This document shows, piece after piece, positions 16,248-24,990 of a stretch of 64,000 nt of DNA. Both the position numbers and the translations under genes were made by a program. This DNA comes from Granulicella sp. S156 (GTDB lineage Bacteria; Acidobacteriota; Terriglobia; Terriglobales; Acidobacteriaceae): the NCBI RefSeq assembly GCF_009766105.1, contig NZ_LMUH01000025.1, positions 563,190 through 627,189 of the forward strand, given 5' to 3'. Each line of letters opens with the position of its first letter. Within the stretch, counting starts at the first letter, position 1. The notes below the pieces were generated by a model. That model was not told the DNA's origin, did not search any database, and was given only the letters and a program-made list of their open reading frames with translations.

Positions 16248-17003
16248 CTAGCGTCCAAAGCTGTAGGACGCCTTGAACATGACATTGTCTGTCCCAGGAT
16301 TCGCTGGCGCTGTGTCTCTATTGGAAAAGTGGTTATACCGGCACTCCAGCGAAACCGACCTTTTCTTCGAGCGGAAGACTTCAACACCAGCGCCAAAGTT
16401 GAATAGGAAGTTGAACGCCTCGGCATCGGCAAGCGGAATCGGGCGGCTTGAATACATATAACCCAGCGTCCCGACGATAAAAGGCTGCACTGGGTGCCGC
16501 GTTCTCATCGAATACTTGAACCCGAGCGGCGAAAACGCCTGAGCAAACGTCCACTGGCGACCGCAAATATCGTTGAAGTTTTCAGTCACTCCAGGAAAGC
16601 CGTTACTGGGCGGGAAGCTTATCGAGCTTGAAGAAGGCCTACACGGACCGACTACAGCCGTCGTTGAAGTCTCTGAGGTGGTTACGGGGGCGTTCGGCAC
16701 CTGCAGGGTCGTCGTCTCCTTAATGATCTGTACCGGATCGCTCTCAAACATCACCGGTCGCACCTCAACGTGATAGCTCAGGTCCGATCCCCAGAAGCGC
16801 ACCACTCTCCGAGTGTAGGCACCGCCCAGATCGGCGAGCTTGCGCTGCCGTGCCGAGCCCATCAAAATGGGACTCGACGTATTCGAATACTCCGCAAACA
16901 CCGTCCACGTGTTCTTCCTGCTGAACTCGTCTGCCTGTTGAGCCGATAGGCTCCCTGCAAGGACCAACCAAACAAACACGACGCCCCACACACAAGCTCT
17001 CAT
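16248..17003 (-). CDS. PagL-like lipid A 3-O-deacylase (acyloxyacyl hydrolase)
   Basis: A 251-residue protein with a signal peptide (MRACVWGVVFVWLVLAGSLS, cleavage near AQQ) and an outer-membrane barrel pattern ending in MFKASYSFGR. Near the C-terminus ECRYNHFSNRDTAPANPGTD matches the PagL catalytic region: His and Ser are spaced as HxS, and 12 residues after the Ser the acid is Asp where Pseudomonas PagL has Glu. PagL removes the 3-O acyl chain from lipid A at the outer membrane. A Pro/Ser/Thr-rich loop (residues ~95-135) is longer than usual. It lies 26 bases after ubiD on the same strand. Confidence 0.6.
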   Translation of the reverse strand: MRACVWGVVFVWLVLAGSLSAQQADEFSRKNTWTVFAEYSNTSSPILMGSARQRKLADLGGAYTRRVVRFWGSDLSYHVEVRPVMFESDPVQIIKETTTLQVPNAPVTTSETSTTAVVGPCRPSSSSISFPPSNGFPGVTENFNDICGRQWTFAQAFSPLGFKYSMRTRHPVQPFIVGTLGYMYSSRPIPLADAEAFNFLFNFGAGVEVFRSKKRSVSLECRYNHFSNRDTAPANPGTDNVMFKASYSFGR

Positions 17004-17029
17004 TCAATCCCCGCCTATTGAATTCCCTG

Positions 17030-18616
17030 CTAAATTCCAAGCCCCTTGCAGATACTGTCCACCTTCGCCCTCACCTCATCCGGCATCGTCAGCATCTGCG
17101 GCCATAGCCGGGTGAAACCCTCCGCCGCCCACTTCCGTGTCGCGTCTATCCCCATCTTGCTGCCAAAATTTGGCAGCCGCGACGCGTGATCCAGAGAGTC
17201 CACCGGTCCGAGCGTGAACTGAATATCGCGCTCGGGGTCGATATTATTCGTCACCCGCAGTGTCACCTCGGCCAGGTCCTGCACATCGCAGTCTTCATCC
17301 ACGACGATCACGCACTTGGTGAACATCGCCTGCCCCATCGCCCAGATACCATTCATTACCTTGCGCGCGTGGCCTGCGTAGCTCTTGCGGATGCTCACGA
17401 TCATCAGATTGTGAAACACCCCCTCCGCCGGCAGGTTCACATCCACGATCTCCGGCAGCGTCAGCTTCATCAGTGGCAGAAAGATGCGCTCCACGGCCTT
17501 GCCCATCCATGCGTCCTCCATCGGAGGCTTGCCCACCACCGTCGCCGCATAGATCGGATTCTTGCGGTGCGTAATGCAGGTAATGTGGAAGACCGGATAC
17601 TCGTCCTGCATGGTGTAAAAGCCCGTGTGGTCACCGAAAGGTCCCTCGGTACGCAGTTCGCCCAGCTCAACGTACCCCTCGAGCACGATCTCCGCAGTCG
17701 CCGGGACCTCGAGATCAACGGTCTCGCACTTCACAATCTCCACGGCCTTCTGCCGCAAAAAGCCCGCAATCAGATACTCCTCAACCTCGGGCGGCGCCGG
17801 CACAATGGCCGAAAACGTCGTTGCCGGATCGGTGCCGATCGCCACGGCAACCTCCATACGCTCACCACGAATCTTGGTCAGCACCGTCTGCGGAACGCTG
17901 CTCGTATCGATAGCAGCGGTCGTTCCCCCCGCAGTCAACGCCATCACATCGACCGCACCTGCGGCGTCCTGAGTCGCGCCCCGCATGCGCTCGCGAAAGT
18001 GCTCGGCCGCGACCTTCTGCCGTTGCCAGTGCATGCCCGTCGTCTGGCCGTCATAGACTTGCATGCGGTACATGCCGACATTGCGCTTGCCTGACTTCGG
18101 ATCGCGCGTAACTACGCAGGGCAGCGTGATGAACCTTCCTCCATCCTGCGGCCAGGTCTGCAACACCGGGAACTTCAGTACATCCACGTCTTCTCCGCGA
18201 AGAATCACTTCCTTGCACGGCGCATTCTTCGCTTCCACACGCTTCGGGAAAAATCCACCCACCTCGGCCAGCATCGGCAGCATCTTCAACTTGTCCATGA
18301 AGCCTGTCGGCGCCACCGGATGCAGCAGCGTCTCGATGCGCTTGGCAATATCGTCCAAGCCCTCGACCTCGAGCGCCATCTTCATTCGCCGCTCGCTGCC
18401 GAATTGATTCATCAACACCTGCGCGCCCTTGTAGCCCTTTACATTCTCAAACAACAGCGCCGGGCCACCGGCCTTGGCCGTGCCCTTACCGCTCTTGGCG
18501 GCACGATCGGCAATCTCGGCCATCTCCAGAATCGGCGACACCTCAGCCTTCACGTGCGTCAACTCGCCCGCCCGATCCAGCGCCTTCAACCAATCCCGCA
18601 AACTCTCGTATCCCAA
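17030..18616 (-). CDS. ubiD: UbiD family prFMN-dependent decarboxylase
   Basis: About 528 residues from TTG 18616 (GAGGAG 6 bases upstream; a TTG at 18622 abuts the RBS and is less likely). The N-terminal LRDWLKALDRAGEL, the central FPVLQTWPQDGGRFITLPCV, NVGMYRMQV and MHWQRQK, and the C-terminal MEDAWMGKAVERIFLPL are UbiD hallmarks, including the ExxR region that binds prenylated FMN. UbiD proteins decarboxylate aromatic intermediates of quinone synthesis. In organisms using the futalosine route a UbiD homologue also acts in menaquinone synthesis, so the exact substrate is open. No ubiX flavin prenyltransferase is in the window. Confidence 0.88.
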   Translation of the reverse strand: MGYESLRDWLKALDRAGELTHVKAEVSPILEMAEIADRAAKSGKGTAKAGGPALLFENVKGYKGAQVLMNQFGSERRMKMALEVEGLDDIAKRIETLLHPVAPTGFMDKLKMLPMLAEVGGFFPKRVEAKNAPCKEVILRGEDVDVLKFPVLQTWPQDGGRFITLPCVVTRDPKSGKRNVGMYRMQVYDGQTTGMHWQRQKVAAEHFRERMRGATQDAAGAVDVMALTAGGTTAAIDTSSVPQTVLTKIRGERMEVAVAIGTDPATTFSAIVPAPPEVEEYLIAGFLRQKAVEIVKCETVDLEVPATAEIVLEGYVELGELRTEGPFGDHTGFYTMQDEYPVFHITCITHRKNPIYAATVVGKPPMEDAWMGKAVERIFLPLMKLTLPEIVDVNLPAEGVFHNLMIVSIRKSYAGHARKVMNGIWAMGQAMFTKCVIVVDEDCDVQDLAEVTLRVTNNIDPERDIQFTLGPVDSLDHASRLPNFGSKMGIDATRKWAAEGFTRLWPQMLTMPDEVRAKVDSICKGLGI

Positions 18617-18698
18617 AATCAACTCCTCTACAATCTTGAATCTTGCCTTCGTTTTGCAGGGGCGGGACTTCAGTCCCGCCGTCCATGAGCTACTGACG

Positions 18699-19916
18699 CT
18701 ACAGCTTTAGAAAAATCTTCTTCCGCCACAACAACCAGTTCGGCAAAAAGCAAACCATCACGAAGCATACCGCGAACGCCAGCGACGTCCAGTCCGTCGA
18801 GCCATGCCGGGCAAAGAGGTTCACATAGATCACCCACAAAAGGTTATGCCGGTTGTCATGCGAATCTGCGATCTTGATAAACGCCCCAGCCTTTACCAGC
18901 ACAACTGACACCGTGTACGCCAGAATGGCATTCGATCCAAACACCAGCCACGGCCAGCTCGAGACCTGCAACCAGCGAGGCCACGGCTGAGTCCGGCCAT
19001 CGATCCACCAGGAGCAAAGAGCCAGCAGAAACGCCGCCAATCCCGCCATGAGCAACACATAGCTTGAAGTCCACAGGTTTTTGTTGATCGGAAACCATAG
19101 CGACCAAAGTTCGCCGGCAGCCACTCCAACGACGCCCGCAACCACCAGCCCAAGGCGCATCCGACGCATCCCACCGGCAACGCGCTGGCTGCGGAGCATC
19201 CACATTCCCGTCAACGAACCCAGCAGCGTCGTCGCCACCGAAGGCAGCGTACTCAGCAACCCCTCAGGATCGCGCGTTCCCCGGTACAGGGTTCCCGTAT
19301 GCAGCCACCGAAGCGTCCACGCGCTGAATCCCCGGTCGATCCACGAGGCCAGATTGGCGTTCTGGTCCATGAATTGAATATCCCGTCCCGGCAGTCCAAG
19401 CCCCGGCACGGGAACCCACCGCAGCAGCACCCAATAGCCCACGAGAAGCACCGCGGTAATCACAACCAGCACGCGCACGCGCCGCGTGAACAGCAACAAC
19501 AGTCCTACTAGCAGATAGCACAACGCAATCCGCGGCAGCACGCCAAACAACCGCACCGACCAGTGCATCTTCGGGAAGAACACCATCAGCCAGTACAGGG
19601 CAAAGATCTTCACCGCCCGAACAAAGATGTGTCCAGCAAGCGTCTTTTTGCAGTTCCCTCGCGACGCACGAGCTTCCAGCGAAAACATAATCGACGCGCC
19701 CATCAGAAACAGGAACGTCGGAAACACGGTATCGGTCAGCGTCCAGCCATTCCACGTAGCGTGGTCCAGCTGCGCGAACACATGCCCCCAGTCCCCTGGA
19801 TCGTTCACCAGAATCATCAGAGCAATGGTGATGCCGCGCAAGACGTCTACCGATAGCACACGCACCGGCTTCACCACCGTCGTCTCTGCCGGAGAAACCG
19901 TTTGAAGAGATGCCAT
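18699..19916 (-). CDS. HGSNAT-like (DUF5009) membrane acyltransferase
   Basis: A 405-residue protein with about ten membrane segments. The N-terminal motif RVLSVDVLRGITIALMILVN and the next segment (DTVFPTFLFLMGASIMFSL) match the bacterial relatives of heparan-alpha-glucosaminide N-acetyltransferase, which move an acetyl group across the membrane onto a glycan amine or hydroxyl. The substrate is unknown. It is separated from ubiD by 82 bases on the same strand, and its upstream region holds heptad repeat arrays. Confidence 0.8.
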   Translation of the reverse strand: MASLQTVSPAETTVVKPVRVLSVDVLRGITIALMILVNDPGDWGHVFAQLDHATWNGWTLTDTVFPTFLFLMGASIMFSLEARASRGNCKKTLAGHIFVRAVKIFALYWLMVFFPKMHWSVRLFGVLPRIALCYLLVGLLLLFTRRVRVLVVITAVLLVGYWVLLRWVPVPGLGLPGRDIQFMDQNANLASWIDRGFSAWTLRWLHTGTLYRGTRDPEGLLSTLPSVATTLLGSLTGMWMLRSQRVAGGMRRMRLGLVVAGVVGVAAGELWSLWFPINKNLWTSSYVLLMAGLAAFLLALCSWWIDGRTQPWPRWLQVSSWPWLVFGSNAILAYTVSVVLVKAGAFIKIADSHDNRHNLLWVIYVNLFARHGSTDWTSLAFAVCFVMVCFLPNWLLWRKKIFLKL

Positions 19917-19932
19917 CTGTTCATCATCGAAT

Positions 19933-20053
19933 AGGAAACAGGAAGTAGCAAACAGGAAACAGAAAACGGTATGGTCGCAGGCCTACTGTCTCTCATCCCT
20001 GATCCCTGTTCTCTCTTCTCTATTCTCTATTCTCTCTTCTCTGTTTCCTGTCC
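19933..20053. repeat. two opposed heptad repeat arrays
   Basis: Bases 19933-19967 hold five 7-base units of the AGGAAAC type. Bases 19991-20053 hold nine contiguous 7-base units of the TCTATTC/CCTGTTC type, which is the opposite-strand flavour. The two lie between the divergent acyltransferase and tonB genes and could pair as a hairpin. Units vary at one or two positions, but the 7-base period is strict. Confidence 0.85.
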
Positions 20054-20140
20054 CGGGAACATTGAACTCAGCGCTGGTGTCTAAGCCAACAACCGCATTC
20101 CTCGCATGGATGCGCACATCGACTCCTTCGAGGTGCTGCC

Positions 20141-20875
20141 ATGTTTGAGGAATCGCTCATCGAATCCACCGCTGTGCTCCAGACCCGCAACCGTTGGCCC
20201 ACAGTCATCTCGGTCGCGATTCAAGCCGCTATCGCCACCACAATCGTCGCCATACCGTTGCTGCATCCGGAAGTCATCAAACTACACGCGCCAACGATGA
20301 CCCTCTTTGCGCCGCCACCCCACCCGCATGAGCCACCACCGCCGCCACCACAGCGCGTCCATCTTGCTCCGACGAACGCCATGTCTACGTCAGCACCTGC
20401 CGCTGCGGCACCTACCAACGCACAGCAGATAACACGCACCTTTATGGCAGCCAACAATGCCGGCGACGCTCCCCCCACCAATCCTCTGGGCCTCGGCATT
20501 GGCAGCTCCAACATGCCGTTTGGACTGTCCTCAGGTGGTGGTAGCCCCTCCCCCCATGTGGTTGTTGCAGGTACGGCATCTAGGGGACCGTTGAACATAT
20601 CCACAGGTGTCTCTAGTGGCATGCTTCTTGCGCCGATTCGTCCTGAGTACCCACAGATTGCCAAGGCCACGCATACCGAAGGCATCGTCATCGTGCAGGC
20701 GGTCATCTCCAAGACCGGCACGATCGAAAGCGCCCACGTCGTCAGCGGGCCTGCCCTGCTCCAAGGAGCCGCGCTCGCTGCCGTCCGCTCAGCTCACTAT
20801 CGGCCGTATCTACTGAACGACAAGCCCACCGAGGTCGAAACCACGTTCAGCATCTCTTTCAAAATCAGCGGTTAA
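20141..20875 (+). CDS. tonB: TonB family energy transducer
   Basis: A 244-residue protein: a cytoplasmic N-terminus, one membrane segment at about 23-42, a Pro-rich stretch from residue 55 (PPPHPHEPPPPPPQ), a low-complexity linker, and a C-terminal TonB domain with RPEYPQIAKATHTEGIVIVQ and GAALAAVRSAHYRPYLLN. TonB passes proton-motive energy from ExbBD to outer-membrane receptors such as the one encoded at 49773. GAGG lies 7 bases before the ATG. No exbB or exbD is nearby. It converges on the DedA-rhodanese gene across an inverted repeat. Confidence 0.88.
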   Translation: MFEESLIESTAVLQTRNRWPTVISVAIQAAIATTIVAIPLLHPEVIKLHAPTMTLFAPPPHPHEPPPPPPQRVHLAPTNAMSTSAPAAAAPTNAQQITRTFMAANNAGDAPPTNPLGLGIGSSNMPFGLSSGGGSPSPHVVVAGTASRGPLNISTGVSSGMLLAPIRPEYPQIAKATHTEGIVIVQAVISKTGTIESAHVVSGPALLQGAALAAVRSAHYRPYLLNDKPTEVETTFSISFKISG

Positions 20876-20893
20876 ACAACCCCATAAAGTGAT

Positions 20894-20957
20894 GGTGCGA
20901 GTTCTCAGTTCTCGGTTGTCAGTAAAACGACACTACGGAGAACTGACAACTCGCACC
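20894..20957. terminator. inverted repeat between convergent tonB and dedA genes
   Basis: Left arm GGTGCGAGTTCTCAGTTCTC (20894-20913) pairs with the right arm at 20937-20957 with one mismatch, giving a ~20-bp stem. There is no T run. It probably works as a shared bidirectional terminator or is a palindromic repeat element. AGTTCTC within it is again a tandem 7-base unit. Confidence 0.6.
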
Positions 20958-20958
20958 C

Positions 20959-21915
20959 TTAGACCAACTCAATAATCTCCAGGGGAAAGCCCGCGTCCTT
21001 CCACCCCTGCAACCCACCGCGCAACGGCCGCACGCGCCGCACTCCCATACGGCGAAGCTCCATCGCCACCTTGGCGCTGGTCTCCTCGCTTGGACACGTG
21101 CAATACAGCACAATGTCGCGATCACGCGGAATCATGGTGCTGCGCTCCTTCAACTGATCGGGCCCAATCCGGAGAGCCCCGGGAAGCACGCGAGGGTCAG
21201 GCAGAAGGTCCAGGGGGTGACGCAAATCCACGATAAACGGCGGATCCTTGCCCTCTCGCTTGGCGTCGTCGATCATGGCCAGCAGTTGTGTCGGCTCCAG
21301 CCGTAGCCCGCGCAGCTCCGACACAAACTGGCGCCGCTTCACCACGCGGTACACCACCACCGCGATGACCATCAGAACGACTAGCAAGCCGGCAAAATGC
21401 CCCAGAGCGGCGAAAAAGTCGGTGCTGCGTTTGGCCAGATCACCAAAGAAACGCCCGGCAAAGAGCCAAGCGCTCGCCCATATCAGCGTCCCCGTCATGT
21501 CATAGAGAACGAACGTCGGGTATGGAATCTTCGCCTGGCCCACGATAGGCGCAGCCATCGTACTCAGGCCAGGAACGAACTTCGCAAACAGCAGCGTAAA
21601 GGCGCCGCGCTTGGTCACGGTTCCCTGGGTTCTGCTCACGCAACTCGCAGCCTCCAGAGAAAACCGGCACAGCAGATCCAGCACCTTGCTGCCATAACGC
21701 TTCCCGAGGAAATACCACATCGAGTCGGATATCAGGCACGCCAGCATAACAATCGGTAACGCATAGGCAACATGCAACTTATGGGCCGCGCTCATCGTTC
21801 CCGCGGCCAGCATCAACGGGATGCTTGGAATCGGCAGCCCAGCCTGCTCGATGAGCACCCAACCAAATAACACCGAGTAGGTATGGCGCAGCAGCAAAAA
21901 CATCATCGAACTCAT
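20959..21915 (-). CDS. DedA/SNARE-associated membrane protein fused to rhodanese domain
   Basis: A 318-residue fusion. Residues ~1-205 are a DedA (VTT) domain with GLPIPSIPLMLAAG, LISDSMWYFLGKRYG and FAKFVPGLSTMAAPIVGQ and a final membrane helix at about 178-200. Residues ~225-318 are a rhodanese fold with IVDLRHPLDL and the Cys-containing loop YCTCPSEETSAKVA, ending with LRGGLQGWKDAGFPLE. DedA proteins are membrane transporters, with phospholipid flipping shown for some; rhodaneses carry persulfide sulfur. The combination occurs in other bacteria, but its role is unknown. The first Met is used; there is no clear alternative. Confidence 0.88.
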   Translation of the reverse strand: MSSMMFLLLRHTYSVLFGWVLIEQAGLPIPSIPLMLAAGTMSAAHKLHVAYALPIVMLACLISDSMWYFLGKRYGSKVLDLLCRFSLEAASCVSRTQGTVTKRGAFTLLFAKFVPGLSTMAAPIVGQAKIPYPTFVLYDMTGTLIWASAWLFAGRFFGDLAKRSTDFFAALGHFAGLLVVLMVIAVVVYRVVKRRQFVSELRGLRLEPTQLLAMIDDAKREGKDPPFIVDLRHPLDLLPDPRVLPGALRIGPDQLKERSTMIPRDRDIVLYCTCPSEETSAKVAMELRRMGVRRVRPLRGGLQGWKDAGFPLEIIELV

Positions 21916-21995
21916 AAGCGCCTCCTCTCGAGCGTACTTGATCCTAATGTTCTGATGCTATGTAGATGTTCGCAAATCCCGCGAGTCGCATTAAG

Positions 21996-22024
21996 AAAAA
22001 AAACGGCCCGGATTGCTCCGGGCC
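21996..22024 (-). terminator. rho-independent terminator after emrA-like gene
   Basis: On the minus strand an 8-bp GC stem (GGCCCGGA, loop GCAA, TCCGGGCC) is followed by a run of T (A at 21996-22003 on plus). It lies 62 bases past the emrA-like stop and should end the tolC-emrA transcript. Confidence 0.9.
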
Positions 22025-22085
22025 ACTGTCTCTTCTCGTCTGTTTTATTGGACGACTAGGTTTTTCATTGGTTAGCAAAGTTTTT

Positions 22086-23318
22086 TTATTGCTTCACTGC
22101 GACATCCGGCGTTACCGACATTCCCGGCCGCAGCGCATGGTCCTTATTGTCTTCCGCAAGGTTCGTAAAGTTGATGCGAACCGGTATACGCTGCACCACC
22201 TTCACGTAGTTGCCGGTCGCGTTCTCCGGTGGGAACAGGCTCAACCGCGAGCCCGTGGCTCCGCCGATCTGATCCAGTTCACCCTTGAATTTCCGTCCGC
22301 CAAGAGCATCCACCTTTAGGTCGACCTCTTGTCCCTTCTTCATCTGCTTAAGCTGGGTTTCCTTGAAGTTCGCCGTCACCCACAGGTTGTCCAGCGGAAC
22401 AACCGTGAGAAGGTCCTGTCCAACGCTGAGGTTCTCGCCAACGTCCACATTCTTCTTGCTGACGATGCCCGAGATCGGCGCAACAATCTTCGTATAGTTG
22501 AGATTGAGTTGTGCCTGGTCGACTTTAGCCTGCTGCTGCGCTACATTCGCCACCGCCGCAGCGATGCGAGCCTCCTGCGCCTTCACCTGGCCGGAAGCAT
22601 TTTGAACGTTCTGCTGCGCCTGTGAGCGGGACTGCGACACTTGCTGCTGTGCGTAGTTCACCTGGTCCTGCTGGGCCTTTACGGAACGCTCCGCTTCGGC
22701 CAGCGCCGCTTTCGTTGCCGCAGCCTGCTGTACCGCACCGTCAAACTGCTGCTTGGAGATAACGTCCTTAGCTACCAGCGGCGTGTAACGGTCCACGTCC
22801 AACTGTGCCTTCACGGCGTTCGCCTGGGCCTGGTCCACGCGAGACTGCGCCGCCGCCACATTGGCCTGCGCCTGCGACAGCGATGCCTGACTGCCAAGCA
22901 CAGTGGAACCCGACGTAAACACGCTCGTACGCACATTCACATTGGTAATGGGCAAGTTCACCCTGGCCTGTTCGAGGTCAGCCTGCGCGCTGGCAAGGTT
23001 CGCCTGAGCCTGCGCTAAAGCAACCTCAAAGTCCTTGGGATCTACTTCGGCAATCGGATCACCCGCTTTTACCCACTGGTTATCCGTCACGTCGACGTGC
23101 ACCACTTGGCCAGCAACACGCGCGCTTACCTGGTACAGATCGCCATCAACCTGCGCGTCGTCCGTATCCTCGGTAAAGGTCGAGCGCCAGTAATAGAAAC
23201 CTGCAGCGATCACCAGAATGATGACCACGACAATGACGATTCCCCTGCGGTTCGACTTCTTCTCAGGAACCTGTTCTGTTGACTGGTCCTGTTTATTTGT
23301 TTCGTTCTGATCGGCCAC
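22086..23318 (-). CDS. EmrA/HlyD family membrane fusion protein
   Basis: A 410-residue protein from GTG 23318, two bases after the tolC stop. It has a charged N-terminus, one membrane helix at about 28-46, and the EmrA-type opening DTDDAQVDGDLYQVSARVAG. A very long Gln/Ala-rich coiled-coil hairpin (about 85-235) and a lipoyl/barrel return (IVAPISGIVSKKNVDVGENL) follow. It should bridge an inner-membrane permease and a TolC channel for drug export. The partner EmrB-type permease is absent: a terminator follows directly, so the pump must use a permease encoded elsewhere. Confidence 0.88.
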   Translation of the reverse strand: MADQNETNKQDQSTEQVPEKKSNRRGIVIVVVIILVIAAGFYYWRSTFTEDTDDAQVDGDLYQVSARVAGQVVHVDVTDNQWVKAGDPIAEVDPKDFEVALAQAQANLASAQADLEQARVNLPITNVNVRTSVFTSGSTVLGSQASLSQAQANVAAAQSRVDQAQANAVKAQLDVDRYTPLVAKDVISKQQFDGAVQQAAATKAALAEAERSVKAQQDQVNYAQQQVSQSRSQAQQNVQNASGQVKAQEARIAAAVANVAQQQAKVDQAQLNLNYTKIVAPISGIVSKKNVDVGENLSVGQDLLTVVPLDNLWVTANFKETQLKQMKKGQEVDLKVDALGGRKFKGELDQIGGATGSRLSLFPPENATGNYVKVVQRIPVRINFTNLAEDNKDHALRPGMSVTPDVAVKQ

Positions 23319-23320
23319 GC

Positions 23321-24829
23321 CTACTTCCCTCCCAGATAATCTTTGTAGTTCGTCGACGCTGCACCCAGCGCCCGTGCGAGCGAAAGCTTCGCCACGTTGT
23401 GCTGGTACAGCGCGCTAATGTATTGGTCATTCGCCTGCTCGTCCGTAGACAACGCCTGCGACACCGGCAAACTGTCTTCAACACCGGTCTTGAATCGTTC
23501 CTGCGCTTCAATCAACGCCTCGTGCGCCAGGTCCACATTGCTCTTGGCCGCATCGACCAGCTTGGCGGACGACTGAATGTCGAGAATCGCATCCCGAACA
23601 TCCGCATTCACCTGCTGCACCTGATCGGAGAGCTTCGCCTTCGTCTGGTCGTATTGCGCCCCGGCAACCTCTTCATCGCCGCGTGTCTTGGCAATCTGCA
23701 GAATCGGAGCGGATACCTGACCGGTTGCCGTATAGGTCCCATGCGAGTGAGCCGGCGTCGTTCCCATATCGCCAAAGTCCCCGCTAAAGCTTGCCGACGG
23801 CAGCTGATCGGCAAATGCAGCCTTCTTTCCCGCCTCCGCAGCCTTCAACTGTTCAGCCATCGCCGCGAGATCTTTGCGCTGCTTCAATGCCTGCTGAAAT
23901 GCAGCCTCAGGATCCGGGGTATCGAGCGCCGCAAACGGCTCCGCATCGGACAGTTCGTACTTCTGCTCCAGAGGCAGACCAATCGCTCGCGCAAGCGCCA
24001 GCTTGTCCTTGGCCAACTGGTTCGTCGTTGCAATCAGATTCTGCTGCTCGTTCTGATAGTCCACCTGCGCTCTCAGCACATCCAGCCTGGGGCTTGTGCC
24101 CGCGTCGTGGGCCGCGACCGCCTGGTCCAGAGACACCTTGGAGGTCGCCATATCGGCCTTTACCGCCTCGATACGAGCGGCATCCGCGATGCACAGCAGA
24201 TAGGCGTTGCCGACTGTCAAAACCACGAGATCGCGTGCGTCCTGCGCAGTGAGCTTGGCTGCCTCAAAGTTGTGCTTGGAAGAGATGTAATTCTCCAGCG
24301 ACTGCACATCCACCAGCTTCTGCGTCAGGTAAGCCCGGAAATCCACCACCTGAAAGGGTCCGATGATCGGATTCAGGCCCGGAAACTTCAATCCATACGC
24401 TGCCAGATTGATCTGCTCGACTTCGATCGAGGCCGATCCTCTTACCGTCGGAAGAAGCTCCTGAAGCTGCTGTAACCGCTGTCCGCCGGCAGACTTCTCA
24501 TTCGAGGTCTGCAACACCAGCCCGAGGTTATTGCGCAGCCCGCGCTGCATCGCGTCGTCGAGCGTCAGTTGCAGCACGCCATCCGTAGCCTTATCGCGGA
24601 CGATGCTGCCATTGAACGAAGAATCTATGCTGTTCGTGGGCGCAGCACTCGGTCCCGGCTTGGAAAGCTGCTGCTGCACCGTCGTCACCGACTGAATGGC
24701 TGACGAGTCGTCAGTGCTGCTGCTACCGCTACTCTGCGTCTGCGCCACCGCCGGCACGCCAACCGCCGCCAGCAGAAAGACGAGCGCGGCGGGAAACGCA
24801 CGCTTGTTCACTTTGACCATATCTCTCAT
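23321..24829 (-). CDS. TolC family outer-membrane efflux protein
   Basis: About 502 residues taking ATG 24829 (MRDMVKVNK) so that a signal peptide follows (FPAALVFLLAAVGVPAVAQ); the frame is open to 24868 and no start has a strong RBS. The two-repeat helical TolC pattern is visible (LTLDDAMQRGLRNNLGL, then the second repeat around AFQQALKQRKDLAAM, and a C-terminal helix QANDQYISALYQHNVAKLSLARALG). It forms the outer-membrane exit duct for the EmrA-like adaptor encoded 2 bases downstream. The segment after the signal peptide (to about 70) is Ser/Thr/Gln-rich and probably flexible. Confidence 0.88.
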   Translation of the reverse strand: MRDMVKVNKRAFPAALVFLLAAVGVPAVAQTQSSGSSSTDDSSAIQSVTTVQQQLSKPGPSAAPTNSIDSSFNGSIVRDKATDGVLQLTLDDAMQRGLRNNLGLVLQTSNEKSAGGQRLQQLQELLPTVRGSASIEVEQINLAAYGLKFPGLNPIIGPFQVVDFRAYLTQKLVDVQSLENYISSKHNFEAAKLTAQDARDLVVLTVGNAYLLCIADAARIEAVKADMATSKVSLDQAVAAHDAGTSPRLDVLRAQVDYQNEQQNLIATTNQLAKDKLALARAIGLPLEQKYELSDAEPFAALDTPDPEAAFQQALKQRKDLAAMAEQLKAAEAGKKAAFADQLPSASFSGDFGDMGTTPAHSHGTYTATGQVSAPILQIAKTRGDEEVAGAQYDQTKAKLSDQVQQVNADVRDAILDIQSSAKLVDAAKSNVDLAHEALIEAQERFKTGVEDSLPVSQALSTDEQANDQYISALYQHNVAKLSLARALGAASTNYKDYLGGK

Positions 24830-24990
24830 GCTAAATCGTTTACAGTGCCTCAGGCCTGAATCTTCCATCGCCAGACGTAAACACTATTCTCTGTACTAGA
24901 TGCACCTCCTTTGTCGATGTATGCAAAAACTTCCTGCGGAAATCCAAAAAGCAGGAAACAGCAAACAGGCCTTTGTTTCGTCCGTTCTGT

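Noticed and set aside
23279-24475. A 398-codon open frame opposite tolC/emrA
   Set aside because: Antisense shadow of two clear genes; translation is Arg/Leu/His-rich with no family character.
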